A stretch of 64,000 nt of DNA from Plasmopara viticola (lineage: Eukaryota; Oomycota; Peronosporomycetes; Peronosporales; Peronosporaceae), in assembly GCA_001695595.3 (NCBI GenBank), contig MBPM02000004.1, forward strand, positions 1,984,001 through 2,048,000, in the 5' to 3' direction. Below are positions 24,101 to 30,923 of the stretch, in pieces. The notes under the pieces were generated by a model that searched no databases, was not told the origin of the DNA, and saw only the letters and a list, made by a program, of their open reading frames with translations. A program made the translations under genes and the position numbers. Numbering within the stretch: the first letter of the stretch is position 1; every line of letters starts with the position of its first letter.

Positions 24101-24744
24101 ATCAACACGCAAAGCGACTCGACAAGAGCGCCTTGCACCAGCACTGAAACATGAATCTCCGGAGCAAAACCTTTGCCTCCTACCTCCATAGGCCTCAATA
24201 TGCTCCAAATAAAGAGCTCCACACTCTCATACAGCAAGTCCAAAAACAGTCGTCCGGACGACGGATCGATGGATAGAATGGAGGGCGACGCATCAAGACA
24301 AAGAACGCATCGATAACGCTTAAATACGGCGGCAACGCGAGTATTTGGCGTCAAACGTCCCAGAATGCGAGTCGTTACGCCTTGCAGCTGCAGCGTGGAT
24401 CCCTCTGTCTTGTTAATGTTGTCTCCTGTTGGCTCTGCATCTCCGCTACTTATTTCGGAATTCTGCGCATTGATATCTTGCTCATACAACACAGCAGCCA
24501 CACTCATGCCCTCACCCAGATCGATACCGCAACTAGGTGATGACACGACAGCCATCTCGGGTCCTTTGACGCCTTGATCTTCCTCAGTCTCAAGCGACGC
24601 GGCAGCGGATGGAACCAACTCCAGCACCAATTGCCTAAAGTGCCATAGCGAAAGTGTTGTGTGGTTTAGCACATTTACGTCCGCGCCGGAGAGGATCAAT
24701 TCCTCCACGCGCGGTGACGCTGATTGCGGAGTTGATGATCCCAT
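12148..24744 (-). CDS. SZT2-like: SZT2-like KICSTOR scaffold protein, 4198 aa, no introns
   Basis: A single uninterrupted frame starts at an ATG (24744) and ends with TAA. Residues about 135-350 form a von Willebrand A-like module typical of SZT2: RYRCVLCLDASPSI, the SGRLFLDLLYESVE block, LRPMEVGGKGFAPEIHVSV, then MMVLVTDGVLDVRDV and FGFVPDMHLLRFVAEYTGG. These track animal SZT2 segment by segment. Later text (LVVTHDTLLLHG-type strings, EIPYWAFFEVE) fits the rest of the family. In animals SZT2 joins KPTN, ITFG2 and KICS2 as KICSTOR at the lysosome, recruiting GATOR1 so that TORC1 is shut off when amino acids are scarce. Human SZT2 is about 3400 aa, so this protein is longer, partly through Ser-rich low-complexity inserts (for example residues about 3080-3160). 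Its exact role in oomycetes is inferred. A consensus splice donor (GTAAGT) about 80 nt upstream of the ATG hints at a 5' leader intron. Confidence 0.88.
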   Translation of the reverse strand: MGSSTPQSASPRVEELILSGADVNVLNHTTLSLWHFRQLVLELVPSAAASLETEEDQGVKGPEMAVVSSPSCGIDLGEGMSVAAVLYEQDINAQNSEISSGDAEPTGDNINKTEGSTLQLQGVTTRILGRLTPNTRVAAVFKRYRCVLCLDASPSILSIDPSSGRLFLDLLYESVELFIWSILRPMEVGGKGFAPEIHVSVLVQGALVESLCVLMQGYIVTPSNAAGFLQLIKERFQLIENDWASQAQERGQWGYLGNATPASLDWILQNVVFALNSLPTDCTPMMVLVTDGVLDVRDVYSYDNLLMQLVRHDIQCHFLRIGGGDEDELIATFGFVPDMHLLRFVAEYTGGTVFDYAAIYEACYGSTSISSNIVKKMTDLQDACFLRKSSVHANSAPVVKLNEMDSTSFDKRTLLPLRPYRMWRDKVHEYRIFSDVNRVVEARCREGFSINKVHIKAYQQPSLVDKGTGDFSSAAPNNELIQILIVFIFKWKENVWLEYVVSSTTDSSATLAVSASTMPNSSRRSSSHGTKGIGSNSSTKMSAATFTKDQRTAWSEWHVKMNILAYADFLRAFEDTNQRSSGEDGGSPARDFMGVALLSSPMCVQDFIRNVQDVDRVLLHLMTATASINEISDSYANQFSFGTSVSASAVSASSTSKITSSHPVFNIIGELSSVLWHRWFFVERFEILCIVKSDVCNTLFYKNEIHKTVERGIAGSHLRNPKNVTYRTIHSQSANVHEKSSVHSPIGIESLSELLVAILVEWSSQKLSRDLFLRFLPSSFPDKGGYTLRNKLSPSPAAASGGVVQRRRQRSQTINSTEDTTYGDNSMNANENNGALCFVRLEFKTKALCAVNVAFFATKASTRRNVINDLKSTIFAGINEASGTLSPAKLLPPLPIETSVILCHRMLSRLLVTHDTLLLHGLDQEPGPFDYDAVSPSLEAEKNAGAISPSTVCCGGSKLQLQRVFGAYVWHSSWKWEVANLRTLFDVMRRLHNARISCGFWVLDWKMDEGDGGQSYAESVIFGREVLMEDEKGHTKTALVQYALRRVSDTCLMTSIWMEPQHGTVKTRLSNEVDHSDRFHWSLKQAIGHSIPFEKYENCSAQQDGTPRASSRRPVSSPSLDIGEQKSMEQGEMSSDRGKDSTYLGESELLHLIRGYLLKTDCHFLSCLYTFDCIINLRENMEMSSELSKNAGSVVGSNWIVDRQMAAENGMILPPFSTARLLSTSKRSTQHFLMYLQCGKTCSDAKNEVTVGALPTVSTANENLYSMLELTLRGLSDCEVAWTDYNGDVVTDSSIYTSNLKEDDRVFLEGMDGQLPLWIKHHTALSFQERAPNHAFSKGKCFAKLVSDDCVVLAFFPSLDTLHIKTKGVSIGDSDSKLPSKVTDKNGDLKRPSQARAAGEDKLDTHLMRISVSADDMVLYQERRRNFREGYKSWRMGHFQGSRDEKQSYGRDFQKLRLPSTPEDHEICDEVSRSTPYGCDSHLLIKSSSGVLGSGFFQVAFYECSLSRLTTNMHNDSSEMLEDLPHTILKHLFFTKQRKVEQPSVQHNRRGNLKMTFGRSSLELKEGLHSQMSPEDLLASRRFRKKVKRAHEHNFSRGVYMALRDGGAVQHSDLLQALSSCIEIPMDIDITLLYRMMETATSYDLSPLSSATAAVVSAGAGSEILKDKLIKSFEKVLSSVFISIPGTRYYYYTGTENSSFEDLAGIEYGLHVLMEESNDADSNAYVERLRREGSNSIVSSDGDLLSYSIARDDVSCLNAGAEGDADNKRRRRSSLGSVTSVPVITLAEESSENGQYDANVDEDAEFNKEVAVATSSFSVPFFLRFECRILNNLREIGSNSANARAHEAISDPQLLRRSSGTAAYDDLRKAVAANEHLSSPSSRRKDFNDFLESLRNVKGSCKPFKSVDVTQIAEAFSKVPTGRIALRLVTLTLPNERALNAGCVTPFDMDNSRLDGKESASPSVRSHSFSTLHSFQRQVLSQVRNDIKEWCSVEILAILKSADEITPAIGELVQRLFDNLPEHAITKATYPLEFVGHSQEAPVNSADLFKRELEEGDLLNVQHCNGVYFVVKKSNIGDKGGYHSDTKIEIPYWAFFEVESDHISLQYHHPDRFKPSSAKLNRLEVLTRLQIGVRAVCRRVNQFLLLLQLHETRTCNGLLLPADGNLPSSPRSPKRRARSQENLCEIYKRTKQASFFWPGQFECDLRYSAFFRLHERLAPNFALNLLCTSALEQFQVHNRRHMFVYRDRDGHVFYMKISISYDTTLPLVFGIQPAEERQERVSIARPKAGGTNSGGPTNSTPATTPSGVSCIRLEVFGISEAGEEVTHELCRLLERKLDEGTQVVLMKLLARNTKFQLSQTDLAFLCPPKAEPSCVIDYVLSPEVANWCKLLHYLSQTLKLTPYIRPVTSCGSSRSGNPRDVVSLGGRRGSLVFADSHFGLIGEEDPKTFSHNSRAYDFFDDGEKAFGVQASTRIHPACFGIYQKALAELPDDCSIPVNATTCSPVFFSSKLEEKMKSIVEDSATAFPEIAAQAFYVLNLNPDLRLSQGFLTRVGKGLALMRVDLIQSNFAKQVSNEEYRVKRMHDIPGLKGLYPNERRIENAVATTQIVARCQMWNRGSIHTKELSQVMETFLDEALYDFHIESVIEKLKSRADSNAEAPCVSESKGKMPPDVDTLVSLLKSACRLPSSSVTRLGMNLHIPPWDLENIMVQSQTFLNRLPSHLRPVVYAKSRLSGTYECVSGRNRDINANLLINGSLPHKFRLLVKHADIPDDADSSDSDAETIASVSSALHHIEPLVRADSIRSENSEIDSVSGRVWTVPASSDTNAVSQMPTTPSVSSTTSSITGVMGGLGNQPHLSNKMTFSERDVLLYPSSKSSSYRHHQVLASTQQGELKRSLYYVVDLSTTKGLRFYGYNMGSGLVEALATHLAHVLTWSSLREKLLQSLLLEKVGISTAAPVGSVVLQPRTLFMTVKKLEQVGKGVGQNPVTFCKDCTVNFIEYQAPVLSTLQLNEYFPEKLDSSRLRTIDGTALEVYLREAQTQPVLESSDALYARPRGKSNTNLSGSIGPPSISDVSRELSGPPLSQQTPHNDGNAPSNVLEAHLSGNTRSSGIVSSSNVSSSMSSSPNRRSSRSSSALPHLSENRSESTARMRGGAGAATALMAARARARGGSGLSNRMGSGLGVSAGYRDRRDSTAPTVVSLDDNIAPWDLPLFNTKGPQLRTLANEAESLTDARHDSNSLTGSHVQNDVESAKGVKSGLKSTQSEASHPVGKISRGSSLSVKGLSSSSSSLSELGVSTASAHRRLMNDTSMAQRSRNYSSWKNRLECAWRPRFFYFDYNKRWEMGSTNSHHLKKLEEDEDRLKKNINPLPFYCAALEKRWEAFETRSTSHTVEMNLLQKLASLRVDEEMKEPVANDIVEHLLESGHILLHQRFRAAFVERWVAAEVTESISDSDEVGVLRALQSCMDLVHLLSYKREFVFDREGCAVAKLYTEHTVHSMDAGAGADVRATKEQVAANLKSLRLEITSEFCEEYAMHLRTLGFRRLRTLRLGSHVRAFSVDPNAAATENESLGAEEFSEYYYHSERAAAEVGSWKSGANHTNLNSASIVVLEVKCDNRGVLLNAVIVSLSDLEQQDLHAHHRFLAAKAENNLIGASGPKLQRVTSWLRAQLQTQALIYGFTIRYFQQHLLQWLSALHENHEQDNTRDRSAGKLLGEDDALVVTPSMARKKASTFQNIVKGLQCFLQAFPHPPEPTNGPQTSLSTTVSSCDGITASKNKDNLKASRASTPRINANDRLASRKVARYAWQGTTKQSQQQSSNHSASFKLDSRAKPTVPLSKLWRDCVIRVITVTLPPTLLQSNCSDLIMVQILLRYIACHGSRYKVLDLLQFGTPDTVACHSSSGSFFYGPPHTITPSRHGRVDDFFNGYSLMITTQPLAHKSHDKNSVQLLLLKSASSESGAGNGVLSVERALEEAQLFTRELFCVAAQHYERDLLWSRLLYDNSRGPGCDVAYKLALPTDLFRVEVGPQQLEECLRLSICTPLEALDPRLDELLRVSGVCWQELALRLRDIYADQLREFQFQEEDEESSHLLLLCPDAFDLIIHLTFITPKDPVVASKQGGHGVASASEDESINNPSQSDGSLISCSNEVFCRGDMRMEICRREEPSNKQFTFAQRRSISEFVNSIVHWQWRSLIYD

Positions 24745-24860
24745 CTCGACCTACACTCTTGGTCGTCTCCAAATTGTCACTCTTTTGAAAAAAAAATTCT
24801 TAATAGCGGACCGTAATAGTACTTACCTAATCTCTGTTAATCAGATATATGACAATTTCG

Positions 24861-25185
24861 TTTTCGGAAAAGGTTGGGGTGACGCCCTCCTTCCAAGCGC
24901 GGGGGCTAAATGCTCGCGCGCTTCGGGCAGGTGCTCTCGGGCATCTGCAGGTCTCTAACGAGTCTCACCCTCGACGCGACGGTCTCCAGCACTAGGGCGC
25001 CACCTGGGCTCTTACCAAGTCAGAACTACACAAAATAATGGAAGACCCTCACGGCCTCGGTGCAGGCTGCACTGCCCGCCGAACGAGACCCGACGTATGC
25101 GGACACCACTCTATGCCGTGGACTAGCCATAGAGCCTAGCACGTGCATAACTTGGCAACGCGATAACGTAATACAATACAATACA
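24861..25185 (+). mobile_element. SINE-like retroposon, copy 2, upstream of the SZT2-like gene
   Basis: This 325-bp insertion has an exact 12-bp target-site duplication, ATGACAATTTCG (24849-24860 and 25186-25197). It is about 90% alike to 2868-3200 in reverse orientation, from GGAAAAGGTTGGGGTGACGC to the same short ATACA-type tail, here three units. It starts 117 bp from the SZT2-like ATG and points away from that gene, so it lies in the promoter or leader. It probably separates the gene from its original upstream sequence. Confidence 0.8.
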
Positions 25186-25197
25186 ATGACAATTTCG

Positions 25198-26696
25198 ATT
25201 AGATAAACTAAAAAACCCAATTATGTATAAATAGTACTTGTATGCTCGCTCAAGTACACGCGTATCATAATCACATTTCTTACTACTGCAGTGCAACGGC
25301 GTTTTTAAGTTTTTGGAGGGCGAAAAATACATAATAATATTCTTGCCGCTGCTAAATACGAGATTAATTTCAAAAACAAGGGCAAAATGATAGCTCAAAA
25401 TATTTTTATCAGCATCATGCGTCGCTCGCGGTTGCTTCATTGGCAGAACATTCGACAGAATTTGTCTCAAACAAGCCGCAGTGGCTTTCATAACAAAAAT
25501 AATTTCGTGTGTCCAAAGGTAGTTTTAAGGAAAAATTCTCAAATAGTATATACTTTTGATCTATGTTGTGAAAGTGAATCCTTAGGCATTGTTGTCCTCT
25601 GGAAGAGCATTTAACATATCGGTGATCAGTAGGCGTAGCACCTTGCGGTGCAGGAAGATGTGCAATTTTTTGGCAAATGCCGTTGACTATAATGTGTCTC
25701 AAGGACGCACTAGATTACAGTCCAGAGACTAATGTATTTTATCGAATACTCTCAAAGATTAACTCAATTTATATATATGCAATAGAATCAGCCAAATAAT
25801 TTAGACAAGGACTTTAACTTAGTTCAAATACTTTTTGGGTACCTGTGAGCGAAGGCTGTGATGCCGAGGTTAGTAGATCTTAGTTGACTTTGAGATTGGG
25901 GACTTGTGCACTTTGAAAAGAGGATATTTTATGGGCGCGGCGCGAATGTGCTGTACGAGCGACCGACTTGTTACCCAACGGCATACCGTACTTTAGCGGG
26001 ATGACGTGTGGTATTCGGATAATGCGAGCTTGGCTTGTGTTTAGATTTGTTGTTTGTTCCAGAAAGGCTCATACAATTTGTTGTACGGGCTTTTTAAAAG
26101 CGAGATAAGCTATAATGGTTGTGATAGACATAAATTTTCAGTGAAACTTGGACGTGTTAGGACCCGCAAAGTTTATAGTCTTGATGTGAAAAAAGTTAGC
26201 AGGATTACATGTTCATACGAAGCCAGCACGCTAGTGGTATTACTGTGTGACACAAGCCACGTAAAACGGCAGCACTCTTAAGATCTTCCGGTAAACGACC
26301 GTTTAATACAGCCTAAAAAATATGTATCTAACCTATAATTCTGTATACGACTAAATTCAAATTTGTAAAATGTTATTAGCCGAAGATTATGTACATTATA
26401 GTGTCCTTTGGAATCTCTAGTCGATAAACATATTGAGAGAATACTTTCTAGCTTCTTTTGATGGAAAATGAGCTTTTACTACAAAAGCTCGGGTTTATGT
26501 AACGGCCCGTTTAATCTCACCCACTAAGATTTAACTTACATCCATCAGGAGAGGGACGAGCGTTCTTGACTTATTCACACAATACTTGGTTTGATCATAG
26601 CAACGGCCAAACAGACCGAGTCATTTAACGGAGACCAAGCCAAAACCGATAATTAGTTCATCGGGTTTCACAGGTGACACTGCCTCAATTTGTGTA
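25198..26696. other. AT-rich intergenic stretch
   Basis: No gene is supported. A block starting TGTAACGGCCCGTTTAATCTC at about 26499 looks like the start of an oomycete gypsy LTR (TGTAACGG...), but no partner copy or end was found in the window. Confidence 0.35.
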
Positions 26697-27115
26697 ACAC
26701 AGTCGCGGAGAAAGCACATAAAGGTGGACCGTCGGACGACGCTGGAGTGCTGGCGAGTTGAAGTCGTAGAAGAGGAGGAGTGTTTGTTGCTCAAGACAAA
26801 TTGAAAAGTTACATTAAATGAAGAGCTCTTACGACTTATTTTCTTATTATAGCCAAACTGGTGGCCATCCTAAAAACTATCATTCTTCCAATTCCATCTG
26901 GCATTTCACACATCCTAGATTTCGTTTAGCAATAACATCTCATGGTTTCCAATGATTGTGGGACACATGACTCTGACTTCTGGTCGAAAACTGTATAATC
27001 GCCTATACCTATGGATAGAAATAATACATTTGTATTTTGGAAATGTTTTCAATATTTTGCGTAAAAGCCGTTTACCGGCAAATTGCCGATGACGACCGTC
27101 ACTTTACACTTTGCA
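26697..27115 (+). repeat. Dispersed repeat family A, copy 2
   Basis: This is a diverged copy of the family at 7081-7500 and 60593-60990, with the same landmarks in order (ACACAGTCGCGGAGAAAG, CCGTCGGACGACG, GAGGAGGAGTG, GAAGAGCTCTTACGACTT, CCATCCTAAAAACTATCATT, CCGATGACGACCGTC). It has no coding capacity and is probably an old LTR or other non-autonomous element. Confidence 0.55.
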
Positions 27116-30100
27116 CCTAAAAACACGCCTATTCCTTAAAACGCACCTGTTTTATAAGCGGCGAGCTTAACAAAACTCGTCCGTCTTAGCGAAGAAGGCG
27201 TAGAGCTTCAATCTTTCTTAGATTTTGCATACCAGTAAAATACCGATAGGGTGCCTGTCGTGCAGTCTTACCTTTTATAAGAGACAAATTAGGTCAATAT
27301 AATTTAATGGCTGGATGGCTAAGCATCACCAAGATGTCAGCGTCATTACTGGTCACCCGTATAGTATGCTAAAAATCGCGGCAAGCAAGGTGCATGAACC
27401 AACGATGTCATTCACCAAAGCTCGCCCAAATTAGATAGAGGAGACTCTGAAGGAACCTCTCACCCCATTGTACCGGATATGCAATCCCTCCATAGACGCT
27501 TTCTCTATCGGGCGATGGAAATACTTGACTTAAACGGCGAAGAAGGCTCACATTACTGACAACCCCGAAAAAAAACCTCATCTCCTCAGTATGCGCCCCG
27601 AAATTTGTTCGACTTGTCATCAGAATTTGCGGCCACGCAAAATACTTCAGCTAAAAATCCAGGATACTTCATGTTTTGCAGAAACAAAGAGCCAATTTCA
27701 AAATCTCTTGTTGATGAGGTCACAAACCGAAACCGAAAAGAAAGCTAGTAAAGGCAAACACAACAACTTTCGGCACATTTATTTAGTGGATTACTAACTT
27801 GCGCAGTTGACGAAGGGCTATGGAATTCGCCAAACGCCGGAATTCGGCCAAAGCTAGTCGCTAAGTATACCCAGTTTTTGTACAACGAGTCTGATAAAGT
27901 CTCATAGACAGGATATAATAAGGGCGCTTTCATCGTGTCCGAAAATCATAAAGTTTTTACACCGCGTTCTAAATAGCCTTATGCTTCGTTTGCTGGCTAT
28001 GCTGACTAGAGTAGGTGCCGAACGTACTGATTTACTCAGAGGGTACAATGCTCGTGTTGCCATGAACCTCCATCAAGCCAAAACCAAGGCCGATGCCTAT
28101 AAATCTTCCACACGCTACCGGTACTAACAAGCCCTTTATTTTAATCGTCGTATAAGCCGCGAAGTTGACTCTCTAAAAGATTTTACAGACTTCCACCTGA
28201 CCACCAACTTGCTAATTTGGGCCACCCGTCTGTTGTGAAAGCGCGGAGCAAACAAATTCTAGTCGAATCATTTAGTGCCCACGCAAGCATGCACTTGTAT
28301 ATATTTATTTTTCATTCGCTTGCTTTTCTGAAAAGTGTGATTAATTATAGCTTGGGCCCGATCAGACTGAAACAGCTTACTGAAATAATAGTTGTAGTGG
28401 ATGCGCCGAAAAATCACTTTTATCATTGCCATAATTTCTTTCATCAGAAGTTGTGCCACTGCTTCGTTAAGAATGGGGGCAACACTGCTGTGTTTATACC
28501 GATGAAGTTGGAAGCGGCCATGCTTGGCTAATAGCTCCACAGCTATCGAATTAGACCAGCTCTTCTTAGAGCTTTTAACACGATGTATTTACCCACCAAA
28601 TCTCGCCAACTTCTGCCTATGTCAGATTCCGCGTGATGCTAGCAAGCCGCATGCAACGAATTCGCACAGTACTCCGATTTAGCAAAGTGTGCAGGAAGAT
28701 CTACAATATTGCAATTAGCAATTGCATATAAGCACTGATCTGTGATCGATAATAGTATGCAAAATAAAAATGTCGGATTGAATACTTGGGTATCTATATA
28801 ATTTCCATTTTCATCGATCGACTAAAATGCGATATTGCAATGATGGCAGGGACTTTTTCGCAGTATTCTTCCGAAACGCTTCGACTTTTTAACTTAAACA
28901 TCCCAGTATGCAAATCAAAAAGAAAGGACTGTTTGAAACAGGACTAACATTTGCATCTTGAACGGCTATTGCTAAATGTATATCGTCGTTGAAAAGACCT
29001 TAGACACGTTGAACGAGCAAAACGTGTCGGAACCGTATCCAGTTGCATGATTGTTCACAAACATTTTCGCTCTCTCAAAAAGGCTCAACTTTAATTAGTA
29101 CACACCTGGCCTTTTTTTGCAAAAAATGACGAAGTCTTATGAGAAGACGCCGTTTTAATTTGAATAGACCCCTCATGGGGTCAACTTGTGAAAATGTAGG
29201 CCTTACTGCAAACTTATAGGTTAGAATAATTCTCAAAATTTATCACCTTTAAAGAAGGGAAACCCACTTCTGCTTGTAGAGTAAGGGCTCGTATAAAAGT
29301 TTCCTTGATACTATTCTTACCGATCTTAAAAGCGAGAATGAAGCTGAGGTCAAAAATCATACTGCATTTGGAAAATGTAGCTCCGGGTGGAAGTCACCAA
29401 AGAGCTGTGCCACTCGCCCGCTGCCAAATCCAGGCTAGAAATACCGCCCACGAGAAGCAAAACAGCTTGCTGTACTTTTTAATCTCCCAGAATGTGTACT
29501 ACTCAAACGATGCAAGCTATAATGCCTGGACCACACTCTTTCTTTTCCACAAGCACTTTCTCAATGTGACACCATTCAAGTATTTTACGAGTAAAATCTG
29601 ATTCTGGAAGGATATTTATGCGCCACAGTCGCAGTGCTCAATGTTTGATCCTAAACTCCCTACAGATCTACAATCTCCATGGCAGGTTCCTCAATTAACT
29701 ATTGCGCTGAGCGACATTCTAGCGTTCCATCTGCAAACAGCCCTTATACTCAGGCTTCTTACGACATCCTGTCAAATCTGTTACTTGGATCTGGTGAGAT
29801 GTTCGATGTTCAAGAGAAGTGGATGCACTTCGTACGCTCATTGTCTGTGGGTATTCATGTCTGACCCGGACAAATGACTTTCAAGGTTCTTGGACGTGTC
29901 ACTTCGCCAGGAGATCGCAGAAAGAGATAGCAATCTTGCTTACTAACGCTCCATAAACAACGTCTTTCTTTCCACATTCGCGAGCATTATTTGAAGCAAC
30001 TATGTGTTGTTTTTATCTCACCGACAAAGTCGGGCGTGGTATACATTCGCCCTCTAGCAGCAGATATTTACGCCGAACTCTATTGGTTAAATTTTCTGCG

Positions 30101-30744
30101 TGGCCTTTGTACTTAATAAGCATTAAACTGGTCAGCTAGAGCCATATTTTCAGCGACGTCTTTAATCATAAGGAATTTTTTTCAGATGAGGACTCATGTG
30201 CTTGTGTTTCCTTATAAAAGAGAGGGTCAAAGCCTAAGCAAATCAGTTTGTCTTCCCATCTTTCACGGTTATCACAAAGAAATTGGTTATTGGTTCAACG
30301 CCACTTCAGCCAAAAAATTAGCTATCCAATTCCTGTACAACTCCAGCTCTATCCGGACATTGTCGAAGGTACATTAAAAACTTTGGAATCACAACATCTG
30401 GAATTAAGAATTTTAAGGATTGAGTTCCTGAGGATGCCGATCAGGTGACCGAAAATTTTGACGTTTAGCTTAGCTGCGTGCACTGTAATGCTTTGTAGAC
30501 TTGACTAATCCAAATGAAATGACTGAAGTTCTAATGTTTTCTCGCCAAAGCACTAGGGCGAGATTGCATCAATAAAATAAAAAACTTGAAGCTGATCTAA
30601 TAAAGTTTTCCATATGCCATTGTAGACAACTCCACGATTGCTCGCTCTTTTCTGGCGTACAAGACAAAAAAATATCAACTTGGTCATTTTCAATACTTTG
30701 AGTTTGTCTTACTTGGTACTTCTCTCGCGCGTGCGACAAATGCA
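27116..30744. other. Decayed sequence with fragmentary open blocks
   Basis: No intact gene is seen. Around 28000-28130 a plus-strand block reads LLRGYNARVAMNLHQAKTKA before a stop; its texture recalls the region after the integrase core in retroelements, but I cannot assign it. At 29670-30110 successive plus-strand blocks in different frames (for example SYDILSNLLLGSGEMFDVQE and VVYIRPLAADIYAELYWLNF) look like remnants of one coding region interrupted by stops. The original product is not recognised. Confidence 0.3.
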
Positions 30745-30923
30745 CGGCCCCATAGATACGTCCCATCTATCATTCTAGACGCGTGCAGACGCAATAGAGT
30801 CACAACCAAACGTATATTTGCTCTTTGGAAGTGCTGAAACGATGTACGGCCATAGATACAACCTTTCTATCATTCTAGACGCGTGCAGACGCAATAGAGT
30901 CACAACTAAGCCTATATTTGCTC
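30745..30923. repeat. Tandem direct repeat, two units 100 bp apart
   Basis: Two copies of a roughly 78-bp sequence lie at 30745-30823 and 30847-30923. The core CATTCTAGACGCGTGCAGAC recurs at exactly 100-bp spacing (30771 and 30871). The right two thirds are nearly identical; the left end carries small indels. No protein or RNA gene is evident. It fits a local tandem duplication. Confidence 0.85.
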
